Source: Ridgeia piscesae | Taxonomy: Eukaryota > Annelida > Polychaeta > Sabellida > Siboglinidae | NCBI GenBank assembly: GCA_025642075.2 | Contig: JAODUO010000180.1 | Coordinates: 822,065 to 886,064 of the forward strand | DNA length: 64,000 nt | Reading direction: 5' to 3' | In this document: positions 48,441 to 64,000 of the stretch, in pieces | Layout of the letters: each line of letters starts with the position of its first letter | Numbering within the stretch: the first letter of the stretch is position 1 | The notes under the pieces: generated by a model | Told to the model about the DNA's origin: nothing | The model's database searches: none | What the model saw: the letters and a program-made list of their open reading frames with translations, nothing else | Position numbers and translations under genes: made by a program

Positions 48441-49079
48441 CCATTGTGACCACCAAAAAGGTGCCTCACTCATACAAAGCTGTTTTCTCAACATATAGCC
48501 TACTGGAGCACAGTGCTAACAAAGAAGTATTATTGCGACAAGACATCTTCCTGATCAAACACTACTGCATATATTGTTCACTTTAGCAACTTTCCCTTAT
48601 GGTTTTGTGCCCAAGAAAACCTTCTGAAAACATTTCATCAAAATATACAACAAAATGCATGTGTTCGGTATCCATTGTTTGATTGCTTGATGGAGTTTTG
48701 CTAAACAGCTGGTCACATGAAAGATTGATCAATTACCTTCCGAATATTCATCCTTCCGTGCAGTTGCATTTTATTGTAAGAGATAACCCTTATGTGCCAA
48801 AGTAATAATATAGCACCATATAATAATATAAAGTGGCACTGGGTATGGTATTGAGGGGTTTTAACTAATAATATAACATGCCGCACTCCAGAAGAACTAA
48901 GGATTCTGACAGATTCACATAACCATAAGAAATCGGAGAGGCTAACATTTTGATATCAAAATCTACAATCCTCTGAAGCCTGGCTGTCATTGGAAATGAT
49001 GCAAAGTTAGCCATTTGAGGGAGCTACAAATCATTTTGTAGAAGATTGTTTAGTGTGAATGATCTCTAATGATATCTTT

Positions 49080-49080
<1 letters not shown>
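48441..49080. other. No gene seen
   Basis: AT-rich unique sequence between microsatellites. Confidence 0.5.
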
Positions 49081-49125
<45 letters not shown>

Positions 49126-49277
49126 TGTGTGTGTGTGGTGTGTGTGAGTGAGTGAGTGGTGGTGGTGAGTGAGTGAGTGAGTGAGTGAGTGAGTGAGTGA
49201 GTGAGTGAGTGAGTGAGTGAGTGAGTGAGTGAGTGAGTGAGTGAGTGAGTGAGTGAGTGAGTGAGTGAGTGAGTGTG
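49081..49277. repeat. (GT)n followed by (GTGA)n microsatellite
   Basis: GT dinucleotides to about 49150 then GAGT tetranucleotides to about 49277; followed by TA dinucleotides up to the hAT-like element. Confidence 0.97.
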
Positions 49278-49310
49278 TGTATATATATATAGATATATGT
49301 ATATATACAC

Positions 49311-49347
<37 letters not shown>

Positions 49348-51398
49348 TAGTGCTGGTTCGATATTCGATATATCGAAGTATCGCGATACTTGCGAAAGTT
49401 CGATACCGATATTTAGTGGTATCGCGATACTTCGATACTTTTGGTATCGAACGCCCACTGTTCGATACCTTCGATACCTTCGATACCTTCGATACCTTCG
49501 ATACCTTCGATACCTTCGATACCTTCGATACCTTCGATACCTTCGATACCTTCGATACCTTCGATACCTTCGATACCTTCGATACCTTCGATACCTTCGA
49601 TACCTTCGATACCTTCGATACCTTCGATACCTTCGATACCTTCGATATTTCGATACTTGACATCAAGTCCATTCGACGATGTCGATGCGAAGACGCAACA
49701 TCGTTGTTGATGACGACGTTGTTTACGGGAGCTATCACTACAGCGCTTCGCAGCCTAAATTGACTAAGGCGTGGTTGTTTAAAAATAATATAACAAAATG
49801 TGAATTGTTTTCTAAAACTTTATTTTAGAGTTAGTTTGTATAATAACTGTTTTCTGTGAGCGATCTTAGCCTAGGTCAGACTTCGCTTAGCCTCGTTATC
49901 CAAACCAAGGATCGTACGTGACGCTCTCGCTTGGTGGCACTACCATGTCATCTTTCTCCCTACTTTACTTACGGTTACGCGTACAAAAACATACATCCAA
50001 TAGCATTTTTATAGAGTGTTTATTGCACGCACTAGTATTTATGAAACTAGTTTAATAATAATATTGTTAATATAAATAATTATTCGAGCGCGATGCGGAG
50101 GCTTTGTTTATCCGGGTTCTGTTGACGTTGTGGACAACGTCGCATTGCCATTGACTCGAGAACGTGTTCTTTCGAAATATTCGACAATGAGCAAGCAGTG
50201 GACATCAAGTTACAGTCGAAGCGAATCGCCATCGATTGCCGAATCTACTAAGTAACCGGCCACAGCGTCAAGAAGTGACATATACGACGTGACTGATTAA
50301 CGATGACAATTCGCTTACTGCATCTACTGCCACTGTGACACTGGCACTGGCCAAACAGGTTCACCACTGGCAGAGCCAGAGGTAGAGGAAGAAACTGACC
50401 TGTTCTTGAAAACAGTTGCAAAAACATAATGGGGCTTGTTATGTGTACTTGATAACGTGGTAATTTAAGTTTTATATTTAAAAAATATTGGTGTGAACTG
50501 GGAAGTACAATTGTAATTTAAATTAATATTTTTTCAATTATTAATTAGTGTTATTTTATTGTAATCATCTATACAGTTTTGATGCTAAATCACAATTATC
50601 TTTATGATAGAATTAATAATAAAAAAGTTATAACAGTGAGGGTTCAGCTGTGCTGGCAGTGACACTATTATAAGTGATAGGTGTTTTTATATAATAATAA
50701 CATATTATTTGTTTGTTTCAGCTGTATTTGTTGATGGTCATTTTAGGAGACACATTGACTTGAAATTAAGCTGCTATATTAAAGTGTATTTACAAACAGC
50801 TGGGGTGAAGTACTGTTATTAATTTAAAATAATTCAGTGCAATTAATTAATTTGTCACTAGGTATTTTATTGCAGTTGTCTTTATTGTTTTAATGTTATA
50901 TTACAATTACCTTTTAGTTTTACAACAGTAATCAACTACACTGTATATTGAAACTGTTGTTTGTGTACTTACATAAATTGAAAATTGCACATTAATCATT
51001 GTTTGCATGACTATAAAATTGTCACATATTTCCCTACAAGTGAAACATTTTGTGTTTCTGTGGCATTAGTCTAAGAGGATAGTAGTGTTTCTTTGAAGAT
51101 CTCTACTGTACTGAATTACACTTATAAGGTAAATTTCGAGTATCGACTAAACATCTAGTATCGATTGATATCGAACCAGTAATATATCGATCGGTATCGA
51201 AGAATTCTGGTATCAAACCAGTAATATATCGATTGATATCGAACCAGCACTACTTCTGTTGCATACTGTGCTTCTACTGGGAACTGTGTTCTATGTGAAA
51301 ATTAGACTTAATTACAACGTAAGTATCGAGTATCGAGTATCGAACAAAATTCAGGTATCGATCCGTATCGAACAAAACCTGGTATCGAACCAGCACTA
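49348..51398. mobile_element. hAT-like DNA transposon, non-autonomous, 2051 bp with 8-bp target duplication
   Basis: The left end TAGTGCTGGTTCGATA (49348-49363) is the exact reverse complement of the right end TATCGAACCAGCACTA (51383-51398). The 8 bases ATATACAT stand on both sides (49340-49347 and 51399-51406). An 8-bp duplication with TAGTG-type ends is the pattern of hAT elements. The interior has no intact ORF; 50150-50430 may hold transposase remnants but I cannot show this. A second right-end-like sequence (51237-51252) lies inside. Both termini are rich in ATCGATA-type sub-terminal repeats. Confidence 0.8.
49461..49648. repeat. 9-bp TTCGATACC tandem repeat inside the hAT-like element
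   Basis: About 20 copies of TTCGATACC, the same word found next to the transposon ends. The Ile-Pro-Ser, Phe-Asp-Thr and Lys-Val-Ser repeat ORFs are translations of it. Confidence 0.95.
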
Positions 51399-51759
51399 AT
51401 ATACATATATATACATATATACATATACATATACATATACATATATATACATATACATACACACACACAATTATTGACATACTAAAATAGTTCCATTAAT
51501 TAGCAAACCAATTTGAAGAAATATATATAATAAATAATTACTATAGTTGACCAGTTCGTCACTGTGAGCTAGGATCAATTGTTTGAGGACTCCTTTCATG
51601 TACTCCGTTCACTCAGTGCTGCACTCATAGTCAGATGTACCATGTGTATGTTCCTGTGTATAAAATGATGGTCACATAATTTGCAATACATGCATTACCT
51701 TACTGGATAGTTTTGTTAAGTTTTGAGATCACCCTTTATGAAAGGAATGGAGCTCACAC

Positions 51760-51793
51760 ATGTGGGCAGCCATGCATCACAGACAACAAAGGT
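51760..51793 (+). promoter_or_regulatory. Shared upstream element (H copy)
   Basis: TGTGGGCAGCCATGCATCAC followed by AGACAACAAAGGT, about 250 bases before the gene H start. Confidence 0.4.
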
Positions 51794-52009
51794 CCTTTAT
51801 CTTTGTCAAGCTGTGTGGGTGAGTTCTTTCATCAAGTAGGCCAAGCTATTTTACCTTGTCATATGTCAGATGAAGTGATTTCACTTGGAAGAGATAGATG
51901 TATTCAAATTTGTAGCTCAGACATATACAAGTTTGGCTTTTTATCAGCTATTCAGCACGGATTCGATTGACGATATAAAAATACTAAATACCCTAAAGAC
52001 TCAAGCACC

Positions 52010-56254
<4,245 letters not shown>

Positions 56255-56324
56255 TTTTGTGTTATATACATGATAAACAGACTTTTAATAGAAAATGATA
56301 GTATACACATAATAATTGTAAAAC

Positions 56325-57243
56325 GTCTAGTGTCACCTGGTGGTGGACATGTACACTACAATGAGCAGTCTGGGGTGAGAGGAGCGAAGACAAAACGACA
56401 GAACAACCTCCAGACTTCACCAGACATTGCTCTGGATGAGCCAAACAAACAGAGCAAACCCGAGAATGACTCGGAAGACTACGACTATGTGTGTGCAGTG
56501 GGGGGAGTGGAGGGGATCGGGGAGTGGAAGGGCTGGGAGGAGTGGATGGTGTTGGGAGGAGTGATGGGGGAGTGGAGGGGTTGGGACAGTGGAGGGGTTG
56601 GGAGAGTGGAGGGGTTGGGAGAGTGGAGGGGTTGAGAGAGTGGAGGGGTTGGGAGAGTGGAGGGGTTGGGAGAGTGGAGGGGTTGGGAGAGTGGAGGGGT
56701 TGGGAGAGTGGATGGGTTGGGAGAGTGGAGGGGTTGGGAGAGTGGAGGGGTTGGGAGAGTGGAGGGGTTGGGAGAGTGGAGTGGCTGGGGAGAATGGAGT
56801 GGCTGGGGAGAATGGAGGGGCGGGAAGAGTGGAGGGGTTGGGAGAGTGGAGGGGTTGGGAGAGTGGAGTGGCTGGGGATAATGGAGAGGCTGGAAGAGTG
56901 GATGGGTTAGGAGAATGGACAGGTTGGAGTGGAGTGGCTGGGGAGAGTGGAGTGGCTTGGGGAATGGCGGGACTGGGAGTGTGGAGAGGTTGGGGAAGTG
57001 GAAGAGTAATGGGGGAGTGGATGAACTGGGGGAATGGAGGGACTGGGGGAGTGGAGGGGTTGGGCAGGAAGGAACAGGTAATTTAGAATATGTAGACATT
57101 TACCACCCAAGACACAAGCACATAGGTTGGTAGAGATTAGCCTCAGATCACCAGGGGTCACTTACACTGAAATCCAGCATAAGAACAACGAGCCACTGAC
57201 CAGAAGGTGGACAGTGGAGAGACACCTGGTGACAGTGATGTGT
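56325..57243 (+). pseudogene. Fragment H-prime: second, decayed tail exon behind gene H
   Basis: About 70 bases after the gene H stop a second tail begins: SPGGGHVHYNEQSGVRGAK, TSPDIALDE, SKPENDSEDYDYV. The LYSK codons of the YxxP site are deleted (DEPNK). A G-rich minisatellite then takes over. Decayed LEYVDI, VTYTEI-like and C-terminal parts follow at 57080-57243. The only AG near its left end would enter in phase 1, whereas the membrane exon ends in phase 2, so it cannot be a simple alternative last exon. Confidence 0.78.
56515..57068 (+). repeat. 18-bp G-rich minisatellite in fragment H-prime
   Basis: Units GAGAGTGGAGGGGTTGGG, near-perfect from ~56590 to 56780 and more varied after. It sits where the intact tails carry a short Gly/Ser or Gly/Arg/Glu linker, exactly as in fragment F. 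Confidence 0.92.
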
Positions 57244-58080
57244 AGACAGTAACAAATTAACTGTATAATGAATTAACATAGCAAAATTATTAATATTACA
57301 CTTGTGTTACAACTGTATGACACAGTGGCAGCAGACTGTGATAAAATACTTCCACTATTTGTAACCATACAGGACTGATGCAGAACATTACAAGGCTATT
57401 TCTTGTCAACATCTGGTGACATTAATTACTAGTTATATATATCGGTCATTCAGGTTCCTATAACCATTAATCCACCTAGTAGAACAGCTGGAACTATAGA
57501 ATGGTGCTAGTTCTAACTGTATTTGTACGCATCAGTGATCGCTGTAACAATTTATATTTCATTACTGATAGAAAAAATCTACCTAGTGATGTTCATGTAT
57601 TTTTGGTTACTGACTAAACCATCTATATTAATGTTACCAATAATTTCCATAACCATCTGATACAGTGTGATACTGTGTTATCTGTTTTTAACGATTATCA
57701 TTTCCAAACATTTGGATACATATCTGTTCTGTCTGTAATGTTTGAACTAGATAGGAGCTTATAAACCAAGGTTGCACAGCTGTGGTATTAATACTTGTCA
57801 CTGTGGTGTCAATTAAAAAAGTCCTGGGTGTGTGAATTTGTGTAACTGAAACTCACAGCACCTGTTAGGACTCATGCATTGGTTCCAGACCTGGACCACA
57901 GCAACTCTACTAAGATATTATTATTTAATTAGTATTGTATTAGTCTGGAATTTAGTGAAATGTGCTACTATTAAATGTAATTTTTAATTCCAATAAAATT
58001 ACAAAGCTTGTTCGATGTACACTTATTTCCTTCAGTATATTGAATTCATTACTCGACATAAACAAATTATTATTAGTGAT

Positions 58081-58094
58081 GCTGCTGTTGCAAT

Positions 58095-58167
<73 letters not shown>

Positions 58168-58168
58168 A
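58081..58168. repeat. (CTG)n microsatellite
   Basis: About 85 bases of GCT/CTG triplets with a few ACT interruptions, ~300 bases upstream of the gene I start; not in an exon. Confidence 0.95.
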
Positions 58169-58249
58169 CCCAACTGTGCTGTCATAAAAGGAAGGAGGAA
58201 GTTCACAACAAAAATAAATCACACCAGCTGCATGTCCTTTGCCACCCAA

Positions 58250-58281
58250 ATGTGCAGCCACGCGTGACGACCAACAAAGGT
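58250..58281 (+). promoter_or_regulatory. Shared upstream element (I copy)
   Basis: ATGTGCAGCCACGCGTGACG followed by ACCAACAAAGGT, about 220 bases before the gene I start. Confidence 0.4.
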
Positions 58282-58470
58282 GCTCTGACCTGTAACAAGT
58301 TGACTAGTTGTGTTCATTCAACTGGTGACCTCAGGAGCACACACAACAATAGGGAAGGTTTGTGGAACAACTGAGCTACTCAGTGAGGGCACTACAGTGA
58401 CGTGTGACTGGAATGTGGCCAAGAAGTAGCTTTCAAAAACAATAATTGTGTGAATGTTTTTGGATTGCAC

Positions 58471-63821
<5,351 letters not shown>

Positions 63822-64000
63822 GTAAGACTAACTGACGACATCCTTCAAAGTCTACAGATCATTATTTGTTGCCATAAGCTGTGGTTATGAGGTAACCAGT
63901 CTTTATAATAAAGACTGGAAATAAGAAATTGTTATGACATGCTACATAGTTCCCAGGTACATCTATAAGAAAATTGATGTTATGATTTTGGTTTGATATT
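63822..64000. other. Gene I intron after the stalk exon (runs off the window)
   Basis: Donor GGTAAGACTAACTGA gives an in-frame stop four codons into the intron. The membrane exon is not reached within the window. Confidence 0.7.

Larger units (their letters stand above)
57244..58470. other. Upstream flank of gene I, no gene seen
   Basis: AT-rich, with a (CTG)n tract at 58081-58168 and the shared upstream element near 58250. Leu-, Ala- and Ser-run ORFs over the CTG tract are repeat translations. Confidence 0.55.

Noticed and set aside
51713..51970. 85-codon + ORF upstream of gene H as a separate small gene
   Set aside because: No domain, signal peptide or splice partner; it overlaps the upstream block shared with other genes, so it is more likely promoter or 5' UTR.
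56325..57243. H-prime as an alternative last exon of gene H
   Set aside because: The nearest AG enters in phase 1 while the membrane exon ends in phase 2; LYSK codons are deleted and the distal tail is broken.

Overview
This window reads as intron-rich metazoan genomic DNA. It has small exons with GT-AG junctions, CR1-type LINE retrotransposons with an esterase-bearing ORF1, a hAT-like transposon, and very many micro- and minisatellites. I cannot place it in a phylum from sequence alone; an aquatic invertebrate is the most likely source. No tRNA, rRNA, CRISPR array or prokaryotic gene organisation was seen.

The main content is a head-to-tail array, entirely on the + strand, of one receptor family. 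Each member has the same exon grammar: a short signal-peptide exon ending around a CQQT motif; one to three exons each encoding a divergent SUEL/galactose-binding-lectin-type domain (Cys-rich, GRSA...CCP...CDGKQ.C...TDYE.V.Y.C); a Ser/Thr/Ala-rich stalk exon; a 76-79 nt transmembrane exon; and one terminal exon encoding a tyrosine-rich cytoplasmic tail. Introns before the transmembrane exon are phase 1 and the last intron is phase 2. Using this grammar I assembled gene A (3' part only, 1202-2384), B (6395-10155), C (14519-23099), E (28818-34540, with a frameshift in its first lectin exon), G (37334-43146), H (52010-56254, two lectin domains) and I (58471-63821, three lectin domains, running off the right edge). 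Three orphan, decayed tail exons lie between them: D (27023-27255), F (35407-36395) and H-prime (56325-57243).

Most tails carry two ITIM-like sequences (for example LDYIEI and VTYAEI, or LEYVDI and VTYTEV) whose tyrosines are 24-26 residues apart. They also carry YxxP and YxN motifs and a C-terminal NDLYS or NELYN. Extracellular lectin-like domains joined to SH2-docking tails in a rapidly duplicating cluster suggest an innate-immune or self/non-self receptor family. That role is inference; no ligand or signalling partner is shown by the DNA.

The rest is largely repetitive. Two closely related CR1 copies sit in sense orientation inside introns of genes C and G, and older LINE fragments lie at 12645-13500, 25648-25905, 26228-26930, 37165-37262 and 63343-63570. 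A hAT-like element with 16-bp inverted ends and an 8-bp target duplication lies at 49348-51398. A 14-bp satellite fills 43797-48070, and minisatellites lie between and inside the genes. Two of the minisatellites grew out of receptor coding sequence: the C-terminal NDLYS module and the Gly-rich tail linker.
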